Assembly: GCA_036322835.1 (NCBI GenBank)
Contig: AP027304.1
Coordinates: forward strand, 2,232,001-2,296,000
DNA from: Tenuifilaceae bacterium CYCD
GTDB lineage: Bacteria > Bacteroidota > Bacteroidia > Bacteroidales > Tenuifilaceae
Direction: 5' to 3'
DNA length: 64,000 nt
Below are positions 16,429 through 26,490 of the stretch, piece by piece; the stretch's first letter is position 1, and every line of letters starts with the position of its first letter. The translations under genes were made by a program, and so were the position numbers. The notes under the pieces were generated by a model. That model was given only the letters and a program-made list of their open reading frames with translations. It did no database searches and was not told where the DNA came from.

Positions 16429-19301
16429 TATTCGAAATGTTTTCTTTTGAGTTCAATTGTAAATGTTGTTCCAAATCCTGGAGTGCTGTCCACCTTTATT
16501 GTTCCATTGTTTTTCTCAATAAACTCTTTGCAAAGGATTAATCCTAGACCAGTTCCGCTTTCTTGGTTGGTTCCCTTGGTGGTAAGTCCGTCAACCCTAA
16601 ATAGTTTCGATAGGTTTTCAGGTTCAATCCCAACGCCTGTATCCGATATTGTTATTTCGGTATACTCTGCAAGTTGCCTTGCCGATACAATTATTTTTCC
16701 TCCATTAGGCGTGAATTTAATCGCGTTGTTAACAAGATTCCGAATGGCGGTACTTATGGTATCGTAATCGGCATATATGTTTATTGATTCATTAATGTGA
16801 TGAATTACTTCTATTCCCTTTTCGTTAGCAGGGATTGATGCCACTCCAATAACGTTATCGATAAGTTCTTTTAGTATGTAATTGTTGGGGTTTAGTTTAA
16901 TTTTACCGGTTTGGCTTCTCGACCAGCTAAGTAAATTGTCGGTTAGCGAAAGAACTCCAGTTGCCGACTTGTTAATGTGCATGCTGTATTCGCATATCTC
17001 CTCTGTGGAAAGGTTTTTTGCATTGTTTGCTAAAACCTCTGATAACCCCACCAACGCAGTGAACGGGCTTCGTAGATCGTGTGCAATTATAGAGAATAGT
17101 TTATCCTTGGTTTGAACGGTTTGTTTTAAATGCGTTTCCGATTGGGTCAGTTTATCGTTGATGGTGCGTATCTCATTAATTTTTTCTTCAAGGGCATTTG
17201 CGTGTCGGCGTTTTTGAATAAAGTTAAATGTTGTAGCCGCGGCAATGGTGACCAAAAGCAGTGCTATTGCAATCAGAAAATTCCGAAAGGTTCGTTGCTT
17301 CTCGATAACGGTTTTATCTAGTTCGGCTTTTTGCCGTAAAGCTTCAACTTCGGCTTCCATTACCTTTATTTCTGTTTTTTTCTGATCGAGTTCCAAATCG
17401 ATTTGGGCTTCAAGGTTGGCTTCGTTCCGTTTTAGGCTTCCAAGGCTGTCTTTTATTTTGATATGTCTTATATAATTGTCAAGCGCTAGTTTATAGTTCC
17501 CTTTTGCTTTGTATAGGTCGTGTTTTGCCAAGTATCCGTACGAAAGGAGGTGTGCATTGCCGGTTTGGAAACCCGTTTTTATGGATTGGTTTATATTCTG
17601 CTCGGCCTCGTTGAACTGTTTCATCAATACTTGGATTTCTCCAATTTTTCGAAAACATAGACCTTTGCCTTCGAAATTTGAAAGTGATTGATACTTTTCT
17701 GCAGCATATCTAAAATATTTGATAGCTTCGGTTAGGTTGTTCGCTTGTCGCTCAACGTTCCCCATCTCATTGTAAATGTCGGCAACTTCTCTTGCATCGT
17801 TTATTCGACTCGAGATTTTTAGAGCTTGGCTTAATGATGATCTTGCGCTATTGAACTGCCGCATTTGAAGTTGGGCTTGCGCAATGTTTTTTAAGATTTT
17901 TGCAGTGCCAGATTTATCGCCGCCCTTTTCCTTTAGCGATAACGCTTCCTTGTATATGGCAAGTGACTTGTTATACTGTTTCTGATCTTGGTAGATGTGG
18001 CCTAGATTCTGAAGAATATACGAGGACTCATTGCCGCTTAACCCTTTGTTGCTGATAATTTCATGCGCTTGCTCTAAGTATTTAAGAGCATTCTTATACA
18101 TGCCAAGTTGCCGGTAGGCCAATCCAATATTTGTGAGCGATTTTGCAATGTCTTCGTCCTTCCCGAATTGTTGACGTATTTTTAATGCCATTAGGTATCT
18201 TCTTAAAGCCTCAGCAATATTTCCTTTTTGAATGTTTAGGTTTCCCATCTCGGTGAGGGTCGACGATTCTGCTATTGGATCTACAATTTGCTCCTGAAGC
18301 GATAGCGCAGTGCTTAGATGATCTAAGGCCAATTCGTACATCGATTTTTGCGCTAGGGCTCGGGCTATATTTTCATGGCTGATAATCTGTGATTTAATCA
18401 ATTTTAGGTTTATCCGAATCTCTAAGCTTTGGTTGTAAAATTTTATGGCCTCATCAAATCTGTCGAATCTATAATGTAAACTTCCTATTATATTCAGGAT
18501 TTCAGTTTTTTCGTATAGGTTGTTAATTTGAATGGCTAGCTGTAATCCTTTGTCCAAATTTGTAAGACCTTTCTCATAGTGCCCCAGTTCGCGGTAGGTT
18601 AATCCGATGTTTTTTAGCGCTTGGATTATTCCAAGAGTATCAGAAATCTTTTCCCGAATGAGTAATGATTTGTAGTAGTTCTCTAATGCCTCATTATAGT
18701 GACCGGTTTGCCAGTATGAACTACCGATGCTTTGAAAGCATTCCGCTTCGTTAATCTCGTTCTTACTTTTTAAAGCAAAGTTCAGGGCTTGCTTTTTTAG
18801 TTTTATGGCTTCAATATGGTTTCCATTTAGCCTATTGTTTTCGGCTTGGGCTAGTTTTACCTTTGTAATTAAGTTGTTGTTCTTGTTTTTAACCGCTAGT
18901 TTGTTTGCTTCGTTTAGAACTTGTGAACTTAAGGCGGTATTGCCGGATTTTAGGTAAAGTTTGCTATAGAGTATTTGTAGGTTTACTTGTAGTTGAATGT
19001 TCTTATCTTTTTTCGCAACAGTTAATGCTGTGTCGATATGTGCATTGGCTTGACGCCAGAGGTTACTTGCTATGTAGAATTCAGCCGATGCAATGTGTGA
19101 TTTGGTAATGCTTTCGTGTGTGTTGATTTGTTTTGACAGTTTGTTTAGTTCGCTCAGGATTCCTCTTGCTTCTTGAGGATTCTCAATAGCCATTATTTGT
19201 ACTTGTTGAACTAACCTGTCTATTTGGGCAGTATTATTGGTTTGCGAGAAACCAACCTTTAACCCAATGAGTAAAACTATCAGAATTGAGTACTTGTGCA
19301 T
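16428..19301 (-). CDS. TPR-containing sensor histidine kinase (957 aa)
   Basis: A signal peptide (1-20) is followed by a long periplasmic array of TPR/Sel-like repeats (about 40-620; repeated ALENYYKSLLI-, AIKFYNQSLEI-, ALKYLEQAHEI-type units), a coiled coil, one membrane helix (about 672-695), a HisKA domain with phospho-acceptor His in FSIIAHDLRSPF (about 740), and a HATPase with NLVNNAIKF (N box), ISDTGVGI (G1) and GTGLGL (G2). No receiver or output domain is fused. It is a paralogue of the kinase directly upstream and probably signals to a regulator encoded elsewhere. The stop overlaps the start of xseB. Confidence 0.92.
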   Translation of the reverse strand: MHKYSILIVLLIGLKVGFSQTNNTAQIDRLVQQVQIMAIENPQEARGILSELNKLSKQINTHESITKSHIASAEFYIASNLWRQANAHIDTALTVAKKDKNIQLQVNLQILYSKLYLKSGNTALSSQVLNEANKLAVKNKNNNLITKVKLAQAENNRLNGNHIEAIKLKKQALNFALKSKNEINEAECFQSIGSSYWQTGHYNEALENYYKSLLIREKISDTLGIIQALKNIGLTYRELGHYEKGLTNLDKGLQLAIQINNLYEKTEILNIIGSLHYRFDRFDEAIKFYNQSLEIRINLKLIKSQIISHENIARALAQKSMYELALDHLSTALSLQEQIVDPIAESSTLTEMGNLNIQKGNIAEALRRYLMALKIRQQFGKDEDIAKSLTNIGLAYRQLGMYKNALKYLEQAHEIISNKGLSGNESSYILQNLGHIYQDQKQYNKSLAIYKEALSLKEKGGDKSGTAKILKNIAQAQLQMRQFNSARSSLSQALKISSRINDAREVADIYNEMGNVERQANNLTEAIKYFRYAAEKYQSLSNFEGKGLCFRKIGEIQVLMKQFNEAEQNINQSIKTGFQTGNAHLLSYGYLAKHDLYKAKGNYKLALDNYIRHIKIKDSLGSLKRNEANLEAQIDLELDQKKTEIKVMEAEVEALRQKAELDKTVIEKQRTFRNFLIAIALLLVTIAAATTFNFIQKRRHANALEEKINEIRTINDKLTQSETHLKQTVQTKDKLFSIIAHDLRSPFTALVGLSEVLANNAKNLSTEEICEYSMHINKSATGVLSLTDNLLSWSRSQTGKIKLNPNNYILKELIDNVIGVASIPANEKGIEVIHHINESINIYADYDTISTAIRNLVNNAIKFTPNGGKIIVSARQLAEYTEITISDTGVGIEPENLSKLFRVDGLTTKGTNQESGTGLGLILCKEFIEKNNGTIKVDSTPGFGTTFTIELKRKHFE

Positions 19302-19380
19302 ATTCCAAAATATGCCACTAAGTTACTAATTTTGGTAGAAAATTAATGGATCAATTAGTCCTTCAGATTTGAAAGGAATT

Positions 19381-21561
19381 CTATTTAACGGGAAGGGTAA
19401 AATAGAACGAACTTCCTTTGCCTTTTAAGCTATCCACCCAAATTTTTCCATTGTTTTTTTCAACAAACTCCTTGCAGAGAAGCAGCCCTAATCCGGTACC
19501 CGATTCATTGGCTGTTCCTTTGGTTGTGAAAGAACCATCGAGCATAAATATTTTTTCAATATCATCGCTTTTTATGCCCACGCCAGAATCGCTAACCGAT
19601 ATTACTGCTTGGTTCTCCTTTGTTTCGGCAGCAATTCCAATCCAGCCTCCATTCGAGGTGAATTTTATAGCATTACTTACCAAGTTTCTAACTACTGTTG
19701 CTATTGAATTTTTATCAGCAAAAACAGTTATGTCTTCATTTACGTTTATACTGATGCTGATTTTCTTTTTTTCAGAGTTAGGTGTGAGAATATCAACTTC
19801 TTGCTGTATAAGAGTGTATAGGTTGAATTCTTCGGGGACATATGTTATGGTTCCTGTTTGAGTGCGTGTCCATTGTAAAAGGTTGTCCAAAAGTTTATAT
19901 AGGTTTTGAGTAGAGTCGCTTATAACGCCAATATACTCTAAACGTTCTTCTTCAGACAGAAAGGTGTAGTTCCGATCGAGTAAATCGCTAAAACCCATAA
20001 GTGCATTAAATGGGTTTTTAAGGTCGTGAGCAATGATAGAGAATAACTTATCTTTAGTTGCGTTTAGTTCTTTCAGGTTTTTCTCAGAATCTTTAAGTTT
20101 AGTATTTGCATTTTCTAGTTCAATATTCTTTTGGGCAAGAAGGTTGTTCGATTTATTGATAATCCGAAAACTTACAGCAACAACAATTATTATTATTAGG
20201 AAAAGCAATGCAATTACGATTAGGATTCTTTGAAAGAATTTTTGTCTTTCAAATTCCAACTGCTTAATATCGTTATCCTTTTTTAAAATTTGGATTTCTC
20301 TTTCTTTCGCCTCGCTCTCAAATCGAGTTTGCATCTCGATAATGTTTCTGGTTTGCTGTTTGTTGTATAGGGAGTCGTTGTAGGCTAATTCAAATTTTTT
20401 ATACTCATACGCTTTTTTGTAGTCTCCTTTTTTACTGTTGATGTCGCTGAGTATCTTGTAGGTTTCTTGTAAAACCAAAGGATCTGAAACTGATTTAATG
20501 TCTTTAACTACAGTGTTAACGTATTTTTCGCTTTGCGCCAGATCGTTTTTCTTAAGATATGCAATGGCGATATTGTTGCAGGTATTTAAGTAACTTTCGC
20601 TATCATTATTTTTTTTGCTGATTTCTAAGGATTTCTGATAGGCCGCGATTCCATTGTCAAGTTGATTGATTTTTATATAGATATATCCTAGGTTGTTGTA
20701 TGCAATTGAAATACCATTCGAATCTTCAAGTTTTTTTGATAATTCTAATGATTTAGAGTAATATTCTAGAGCTTTTTGGTTATCGCCCTTTTCGTCATAC
20801 ACAATTCCTAAATTGTTGTATGCCGATGATAGCCCGTAGTCACTTTTGGCTTTAGTCCATATATCAAGGGCTTTCATGTAGTAATCTTCTGCCAAATCGA
20901 TATTTTTCAGATCTTTGTGTAACGATCCAATGAAGTTATAGCTGTTGGCTAATCCATCAGTAATATTATTGTTTAGGTAAATGTTTACAGCTTTTATTGC
21001 ATATTCTAGAGCTCTATTCAAATCATGAAAATCGCGGTATTGATCCGCAATTTGCTGATACATGTTGGCTTCGTTCTGGTAATCGCCAGCCGTGTAGCAG
21101 AGTCCAGCGGCTTGTTTAAGGGCGCTAATTGATTCGCTGAATCTTTTAAGGTCTTTTAGAGCTAGAGAGATGTTGTTTAACGAAAATGCTACCTTAACCA
21201 AATCGTTTGCTTGTTCCCGGTATTCTTTTGATTTGTAGTAATATTTAAGTGCTGTTTCATTGTCTCCTTTGGTTGAGTATGCGTTACCTAGGCAGTTGTA
21301 TGCCTCGCCAAAACATATATCGCTTTTATCTTTTTGCGCTTCTGTTAATGCCAATGTTGCATAGTGAACTGATGAGTCAGGGTTGATGTTCCAGTATTTT
21401 CTGGATATTTTGTCGTACGCAGTAACTTTTTCAATTCCGGAGGAGTTGTTTACTACCGTGAGAAGACTGTCAATAACCGATTTTTGTGGATTGACCTGTG
21501 CAAATATTGGTGACCACAGAATGGACAGTAATAGAAATGAGTATTTAATTGATTTTTTCAA
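19381..21561 (-). CDS. TPR-containing sensor histidine kinase (726 aa)
   Basis: Same architecture as its downstream paralogue but with fewer repeats: signal peptide (1-21), TPRs (about 60-390), a membrane helix (about 444-467, ILIVIALLFLIIIIVVAV), coiled coil, HisKA with FSIIAHDLKNPF (about 512), and HATPase with NLVSNAIKF, VSDSGVGI and GTGLGLLLC. The two kinase cores match almost residue by residue, which suggests gene duplication. It starts 61 bp after xseA. There is no response regulator nearby. TPR sensors of this kind in Bacteroidota may detect cell-envelope proteins, but no ligand can be assigned. Confidence 0.92.
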   Translation of the reverse strand: MKKSIKYSFLLLSILWSPIFAQVNPQKSVIDSLLTVVNNSSGIEKVTAYDKISRKYWNINPDSSVHYATLALTEAQKDKSDICFGEAYNCLGNAYSTKGDNETALKYYYKSKEYREQANDLVKVAFSLNNISLALKDLKRFSESISALKQAAGLCYTAGDYQNEANMYQQIADQYRDFHDLNRALEYAIKAVNIYLNNNITDGLANSYNFIGSLHKDLKNIDLAEDYYMKALDIWTKAKSDYGLSSAYNNLGIVYDEKGDNQKALEYYSKSLELSKKLEDSNGISIAYNNLGYIYIKINQLDNGIAAYQKSLEISKKNNDSESYLNTCNNIAIAYLKKNDLAQSEKYVNTVVKDIKSVSDPLVLQETYKILSDINSKKGDYKKAYEYKKFELAYNDSLYNKQQTRNIIEMQTRFESEAKEREIQILKKDNDIKQLEFERQKFFQRILIVIALLFLIIIIVVAVSFRIINKSNNLLAQKNIELENANTKLKDSEKNLKELNATKDKLFSIIAHDLKNPFNALMGFSDLLDRNYTFLSEEERLEYIGVISDSTQNLYKLLDNLLQWTRTQTGTITYVPEEFNLYTLIQQEVDILTPNSEKKKISISINVNEDITVFADKNSIATVVRNLVSNAIKFTSNGGWIGIAAETKENQAVISVSDSGVGIKSDDIEKIFMLDGSFTTKGTANESGTGLGLLLCKEFVEKNNGKIWVDSLKGKGSSFYFTLPVK

Positions 21562-21622
21562 GTTTTAATAACGAGATGTTGTTCACAAAAATAAAAAAAA
21601 CTTAGCTATTACATAGTATTTA

Positions 21623-23005
21623 TTACGCTTCTTTTCGAACTATGTTCCCAAATATGAGTCCTTTGTTGAGTTTTATTTTAACCTCTTCGCCAATTGCCAC
21701 GGAATTATTGTCCTTTAAAACTTTTCCATTGTAATATGTAATTGAATATCCTTTCTGAAGAAGATTTTCAGGGTTCAGATTGTGTATTGTTTGACTCCAA
21801 TGGCTATGCTTAAGTTTTTCGGATTGTATTTTTTGAGGCAACAAACTTTTCAATTTTATATTATTCTTGTTGACTGTTTGTTGTTGCAGATTTAGGATTG
21901 ATTGTATTGAAAGAGCAACTTTTGTTTGAGCAACTTGAGTACTTTCTCGATTATTCTCAATAATATCTTTCGATAAGAAAGGAATTTTCCTGTAAAGGCT
22001 CTCAATTTTTCTTATGTTTCCCGATATGACTGATGAACAGTAGTATTGGAATTTTATCTCTGTATTGTTTAGTAATTCCTTTTCGGAATCAATAATCTGG
22101 TTTGTGATGTCTGATAGTTGATTTGTTAAGTCTGTGGCAAGCGCTTCAGCCTCAATAAATTTTGAAATTAAAAACTCTGCAACTGCGGTTGGTGTCTTAA
22201 CAGATGTGTTTGCGACCATATCTACAACTGAAATATCCTTGTCGTGGCCAATGCCTGCAATTATTGGTAAGGGAAATTGGGCAACGTTCGAAGCAAGCTG
22301 GTAGGAGTCAAAGCACGATAGATCTGTTTGGGCACCCCCTCCTCGTACAATTACCACTACATCAAAATTACCAATAGAATCATAGATGTTTGCTAGAGAG
22401 TTAATTATGGATTTTTCGGCTTCTTCGCCCTGCATTATAGATGGAAAAACCTTGTGCTCAAATGTGTAACGATACGGATTGTTGGATAGTTGATTTACGA
22501 AATCCTGTAAACCGGCAGCAGTTGGCGAAGATATGATGGCAACTCTTTTTGGAAGAATATCGAGTTCCTGTTCTTTGTTCATCGCCATAACCCCATCAGC
22601 AATTAATCTGTTAATGGTTTCGCGTCGTTTCAGTTCAATATCTCCGAGCGTATAGCCAGGTTCAATATCAATAATGTTTAAACTGTAGCCATATAGTTCG
22701 TGAAACACAACTTGCGTGTTGACCAGAATCTTCATTCCTCTGGACAATGGCCTATTGGTCATTGTTTCGAAGTATGGCTTTAGCATCCGGTATGTATAGC
22801 TCCAAATATTGGCACGGGCTTTGGCTTTCACATTGTCGGAGTTTTCGTCCTTTTGAATTAGTTCAAGGTAGCAATGACCCGATGGATGCTCGTTAACCTC
22901 GCTAATCTCTGCAACAACCCAATAAGTATCCGGAAGCAATTTTGCAATTGATTCTTTTACTAGGTTGTTTAGTTCAAAAAGTGAAAATCTGACGTTGTTG
23001 TTCAT
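21623..23005 (-). CDS. xseA: Exodeoxyribonuclease VII large subunit
   Basis: 460 residues, full length. The N-terminal OB fold (FSLFELNNLVKESIAKLLPDTYWVVAEISEV) is followed by the catalytic domain with RVAIISSPTAAGLQDF, a VVVIVRGGGAQTDLSCFDS segment and GIGHDKDISVVDMVANTSVKTPTAVAEFL, all family signatures. The C-terminal coiled-coil arm binds XseB, and the tail forms a small beta barrel. It degrades single-stranded DNA processively to oligonucleotides in repair. It starts 2 bp after the stop of the subtilase gene. Confidence 0.95.
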   Translation of the reverse strand: MNNNVRFSLFELNNLVKESIAKLLPDTYWVVAEISEVNEHPSGHCYLELIQKDENSDNVKAKARANIWSYTYRMLKPYFETMTNRPLSRGMKILVNTQVVFHELYGYSLNIIDIEPGYTLGDIELKRRETINRLIADGVMAMNKEQELDILPKRVAIISSPTAAGLQDFVNQLSNNPYRYTFEHKVFPSIMQGEEAEKSIINSLANIYDSIGNFDVVVIVRGGGAQTDLSCFDSYQLASNVAQFPLPIIAGIGHDKDISVVDMVANTSVKTPTAVAEFLISKFIEAEALATDLTNQLSDITNQIIDSEKELLNNTEIKFQYYCSSVISGNIRKIESLYRKIPFLSKDIIENNRESTQVAQTKVALSIQSILNLQQQTVNKNNIKLKSLLPQKIQSEKLKHSHWSQTIHNLNPENLLQKGYSITYYNGKVLKDNNSVAIGEEVKIKLNKGLIFGNIVRKEA

Positions 23006-23007
23006 GC

Positions 23008-24642
23008 TTAAATTTTAACGCATTTCCCAATGTATGTGTTCGATTCCGTTTTGGCCTTTATCAAGTAGTTTCCTTTGGACAAGTGTTGTGGAATATTTAA
23101 TTCAAAAGTATTTTCAGTTACATATTTTATCTCTGTAAGTATTTCTGATCCCGAAATAGAATAAACAGTACATTCAACGTATTGGGGTGTATCTTCAGGC
23201 AAAACGATATTTATAGAATTGTTGAATGGGTTTGGGAATATGCCAAGCAGATTTTTGCTTTTAATATTCTCTCCAATTTTAGTTGCTACGGCAAAGTCTG
23301 GAATTCCGTATCCAATACTGTTGTTGGGCGACTGGAATTGGCTTCCGCTTGTTTTAACAAGTTGAATTATTTCTGAGGCCTTTAGATTCGGCTTGCATTC
23401 CCATAAACATGCAACCATCCCGGCCATTATAGGCGATGAGAAGGATGTTCCGTTAGCAGTTCCAATTACTCCTGTTGTATTGGCAACAACGGCCGATTGC
23501 CCCATTGCGCAAACATCGGGTTTTATTCTGCCATCGTAGGTAGGCCCGAATGAACTGAATGATGCCTTTTCCCTAGCATTATCAACTGCTCCAACAGTAA
23601 GTACATTTGGAGAATCCGCTGGTGCAGAGATATAGTACCATGAAGAATCACCATCGTTGCCAGCACTAACAACTACAACCATTCCTGTGGATGATGCATA
23701 ATTAGTTGCCTTGGTTATTGGAGTTGAAGTGCCGTTTAGGTCGTTGAAGTTGTGACTTTGTGCTGTGATATCAAATGTTGTGTAGCCTAACGATGTGTTT
23801 ATTATATCGGCACCAACGCTGTCGGCAAATTCGGCTCCTGCGGCCCAGCAGTATTCTTCGTATATTTGTTCAACATCTGCATTTTCGGTTCTTATTAGCC
23901 AGTATTTTGCGTGAGGTGCTGTGCCGATGAGTTGCCCATCTAGATATCCCCCCATGGTGGAAAGTACCATCATTCCATGGTAATGTTCCTCGTAGATGTT
24001 TGAGTTGGAATTGACAAAATCTTTTGTTCCGAGGATTCTTCCTTTGGTTCTGAGGCTATCGAAAACGGGATGAGTATCAACATTTAGAAATCCTGCATCG
24101 AGAACTGCAATTTGTATTCCATCACCCATGAACCCATTGTTATGCAGAATATGGCCGTTCATCATTTTAATTTGAGTTGATGAATTTCCGTAGTTTAACT
24201 CATCTGGAGTTTGTCTTTTTCTATTGAAGGGTTTCGTGTCCTGAACATCAACTTCAAGTTCATATCCTTTTGCTCCAGATTGGTAAATCTTTTCTGTGCT
24301 TTCAACAAACGATAACCTTTGAATTGCTGTAAGTTGATTGCTATTAGTTATTGTTATAGTTGCACCGTTAAACCATTTCAATTGGAAATTAACCGATGCT
24401 CCGGTATTTTTTATTTGCTGTAAGTAATCTGGGTTGACCGGGAGATCATTCGTTGTAATACTTATTCCTTGTTTTGTTCTCCGTTCAATTGATCTTTGTG
24501 ATAGAAATTCCGAAGGATTCTCAATGGAATATGGAGAGTTGTTTTTGTCTTTGAATTTTACAAAGTACTTATCTTGAGCTTGGGTTGTAATATTCAAGGT
24601 AGATATGACAAGCAGAGCACCAATTATCCCGATATGTCTCAT
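23008..24642 (-). CDS. Secreted subtilisin-like serine protease with type IX secretion domain
   Basis: 544 residues. A signal peptide (1-22), an I9-like propeptide region (to about 130) and an S8 domain are seen. The triad is Asp in IQIAVLDAGF (about 180), His in EEHYHGMMVLS (about 220) and Ser in NGTSFSSPIMAGMVA (about 400). The oxyanion Asn is in VVSAGNDG. The last 75 residues (LLGIFPNPFNNSINI... to GKCVKI) form a type A T9SS C-terminal sorting domain, so it should be exported to the surface. It overlaps nearly directly with xseA in a run of minus-strand genes, though the functions are unrelated. Confidence 0.93.
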   Translation of the reverse strand: MRHIGIIGALLVISTLNITTQAQDKYFVKFKDKNNSPYSIENPSEFLSQRSIERRTKQGISITTNDLPVNPDYLQQIKNTGASVNFQLKWFNGATITITNSNQLTAIQRLSFVESTEKIYQSGAKGYELEVDVQDTKPFNRKRQTPDELNYGNSSTQIKMMNGHILHNNGFMGDGIQIAVLDAGFLNVDTHPVFDSLRTKGRILGTKDFVNSNSNIYEEHYHGMMVLSTMGGYLDGQLIGTAPHAKYWLIRTENADVEQIYEEYCWAAGAEFADSVGADIINTSLGYTTFDITAQSHNFNDLNGTSTPITKATNYASSTGMVVVVSAGNDGDSSWYYISAPADSPNVLTVGAVDNAREKASFSSFGPTYDGRIKPDVCAMGQSAVVANTTGVIGTANGTSFSSPIMAGMVACLWECKPNLKASEIIQLVKTSGSQFQSPNNSIGYGIPDFAVATKIGENIKSKNLLGIFPNPFNNSINIVLPEDTPQYVECTVYSISGSEILTEIKYVTENTFELNIPQHLSKGNYLIKAKTESNTYIGKCVKI

Positions 24643-24665
24643 ATGTAATGGTTTAATTTGTTGTG

Positions 24666-25466
24666 TTAGAACGGTCTGTTTCCCATGGTTTCAAGAAAAC
24701 TTTCTACGGTAGGTTCCTGAATTCGTCCTGCGCTTCTGAGTAATTCTTCAAGTTCTTTGCTTTCTTTTTCAACCAGTTGATTGTAGTTTTCTGGAAAACC
24801 TTTGATGAATTTTTGTGTTTCAATTAGTTGTCCATCTTCGGAGTAAAATTTCCACTCACCATCTTTCAACCCATTTAAGTAATTGCCATCAATTCTGATA
24901 TTGCCGTTAGGGTAAAATAGTTTTATGCTTCCGTGTTGAGTTCCTTTATCAAAGTTGATAATTGATTTATTAAGACCATTCTGATGAAACTGAACCATGG
25001 TGCCCTGTATTTGACCATTTATGTAAGGTATGGTTTCGGATGGTTTTCCATTGTCGAAGTATTGTTTAAATCGGCCATTCTTAATGCCTTTATTGTAGCG
25101 TTCTTCGTAGGATAGCGCAGAGTTAGAGTTATAGTATTGCCAAAGGCTATCCTTGTCTTTACCGGAATAGTATCCTTCTGCAATTTTTTTGCCATCCGTG
25201 GTAAAAAATTCGGCTTTGGAATAGGTGCTTGTTTCGTTATACGTTATTATGGCCTTTAGCGATCCATCTTCGCGGAATCTCTTGAATTCACCAACTGGTT
25301 TATCGTTTATGAAGTATCCTTCGTACGTTTTTTTGCCGTTAGGATAGGCCTTGCTCCAGTAACCTTGCTTTCTATTTTGGCTATCGGTTCTATTTATTGT
25401 GTCGTTTTGAGCAAAAGCGATATGCGATATTGTAAGCATTGAAATTGCCAGAAGTATTGGTTTCAT
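24666..25466 (-). CDS. MORN-like repeat (YwqK-type) secreted protein
   Basis: 266 residues with a signal peptide (1-19, cleavage after AFA). It contains about seven repeats of the toxin-antitoxin YwqK/MORN-variant type, each with a core like G-x-W-x-x-Y-x-x-N-G-x-x-x-x-E (for example NRKQGYWSKAYPNGKKTYEGYF and LKDGEWKFYSEDGQLIETQKF). The fold is an elongated beta meander of unknown function, abundant in Bacteroidota envelopes. It is the first gene of the minus-strand run, 23 bp before the subtilase. Confidence 0.85.
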   Translation of the reverse strand: MKPILLAISMLTISHIAFAQNDTINRTDSQNRKQGYWSKAYPNGKKTYEGYFINDKPVGEFKRFREDGSLKAIITYNETSTYSKAEFFTTDGKKIAEGYYSGKDKDSLWQYYNSNSALSYEERYNKGIKNGRFKQYFDNGKPSETIPYINGQIQGTMVQFHQNGLNKSIINFDKGTQHGSIKLFYPNGNIRIDGNYLNGLKDGEWKFYSEDGQLIETQKFIKGFPENYNQLVEKESKELEELLRSAGRIQEPTVESFLETMGNRPF

Positions 25467-25545
25467 AAGGAGTGTTCTTTTTATTATTTTACAAATTTAC
25501 TTTTTCTTTTCTAACTCCAAAGCGTGTGCCGTTTTCACAATAACG

Positions 25546-25577
25546 AAAAAGGCTGTCATGGTAAATGACAGCCTTTT
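25546..25577. terminator. Bidirectional terminator, probably the original dnaK terminator
   Basis: AAAGGCTGTCAT / ATGACAGCCTTT form a 12-bp stem with a GGTAA loop and T-rich tails on both strands. On the minus strand it lies 27 bp after the displaced dnaK end at attL, so before integration of the island it would have ended dnaK transcription. Confidence 0.8.
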
Positions 25578-25604
25578 AGTTCTATAGTTTTAAAATGCTA
25601 TTTC

Positions 25605-25615
25605 ACTTCTTCAAA
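25605..25615 (-). other. attL-like site (displaced dnaK 3' end)
   Basis: TTTGAAGAAGT on minus, followed by GAAATAG, i.e. F-E-E-V-K-stop. Upstream codons do not match DnaK, so only the crossover core and the sequence beyond it are shared. The terminator at 25546-25577 follows. Confidence 0.72.
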
Positions 25616-25794
25616 TGTAATATGTATTGATATTCAGTTATATACAAACACATGTTGCAAATATGACACAATTAAAAAGGCAATAAAAATAAAACATATA
25701 AACCTGTATATCAATCATTTACAACCTTTTCAATAAACAAATATAAATCTCTCACAAAGATACACTAAATCTCAGAATTTGAGAGCTGGAGAAT

Positions 25795-25820
25795 AAAAAA
25801 ACCGCCCCTTTTGAGGGCGG
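25795..25820 (-). terminator. Rho-independent terminator of the DUF6266 gene
   Basis: On the minus strand CCGCCC and GGGCGG pair around a small A-rich loop, followed by a run of T. It is 28 bp after the stop of the DUF6266 gene. Confidence 0.85.
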
Positions 25821-25848
25821 CTCTCGCAAGAAAACCATTTACCAACGA

Positions 25849-26490
25849 TTAGGCAATAGTCACAGAACCTAAATAAATGCTGTTTGCTACTTCTTTTCCG
25901 TCTGCGGTAATGAAGCCCAGGAACACTTCAACATTTTCGCCAGCCCAATCGGCAGGAACTGAAATATCTTCTGTGCCAGCTACCCTTTGGTTACCACCTG
26001 CATCAAATACAGATTCGGCTCTTGTTGGGTTCAAAACAACAATCAAAGCTTTGTCTGTTTGGGTTGCAGTACCGCTACCGGAATTGTCATCCCATGTAAG
26101 AGTTACAACACCATTTGCAGAGGTTGCTTGCGCATTGGCTGCCCCTGTAAGATTACCACGAGAAACAAGCACTTTTGAAAGGTCAATGCTGTAATCAGCA
26201 GAAGAACTGCCAGTAACAGCGTTGTTCAAAATGTAAGACATTGCAGCGTTGAACGCTGTTTGTTTGATTGCGTACTTTTTGTAACCAACTCGGAGAAATC
26301 CGGTTATTGGTTTCAAAACTGCCAACACTAATGCAAATTTAGTACGTTGATTTACCTGTCCATCGGTGCGAGGATTGCTTACCGAAGTTGCTTTTGCACG
26401 CATGTAGCTGATACCTTTCCAGTTACCACCTACGACATTTCCCACTTTACCTGAGAAACTTCCGAGAATACCTAAATTAATTTTTCCCAT
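25849..26490 (-). CDS. DUF6266 family protein
   Basis: 213 residues. The N-terminus MGKINLGILGSFSGKVGNVVGGNWKG and NPRTDGQVNQRTKFALVL are hallmarks of the DUF6266 family, which is restricted to Bacteroidota and often present in several copies. The C-terminal half is Ig-like beta sandwich (VVTLTWDDNSGSGTA; NVEVFLGFITADGKEVANS). There is no signal peptide. Function is unknown. It sits at the attL edge of the island with its own terminator, so it is cargo of the element or of an earlier insertion. Confidence 0.8.
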   Translation of the reverse strand: MGKINLGILGSFSGKVGNVVGGNWKGISYMRAKATSVSNPRTDGQVNQRTKFALVLAVLKPITGFLRVGYKKYAIKQTAFNAAMSYILNNAVTGSSSADYSIDLSKVLVSRGNLTGAANAQATSANGVVTLTWDDNSGSGTATQTDKALIVVLNPTRAESVFDAGGNQRVAGTEDISVPADWAGENVEVFLGFITADGKEVANSIYLGSVTIA

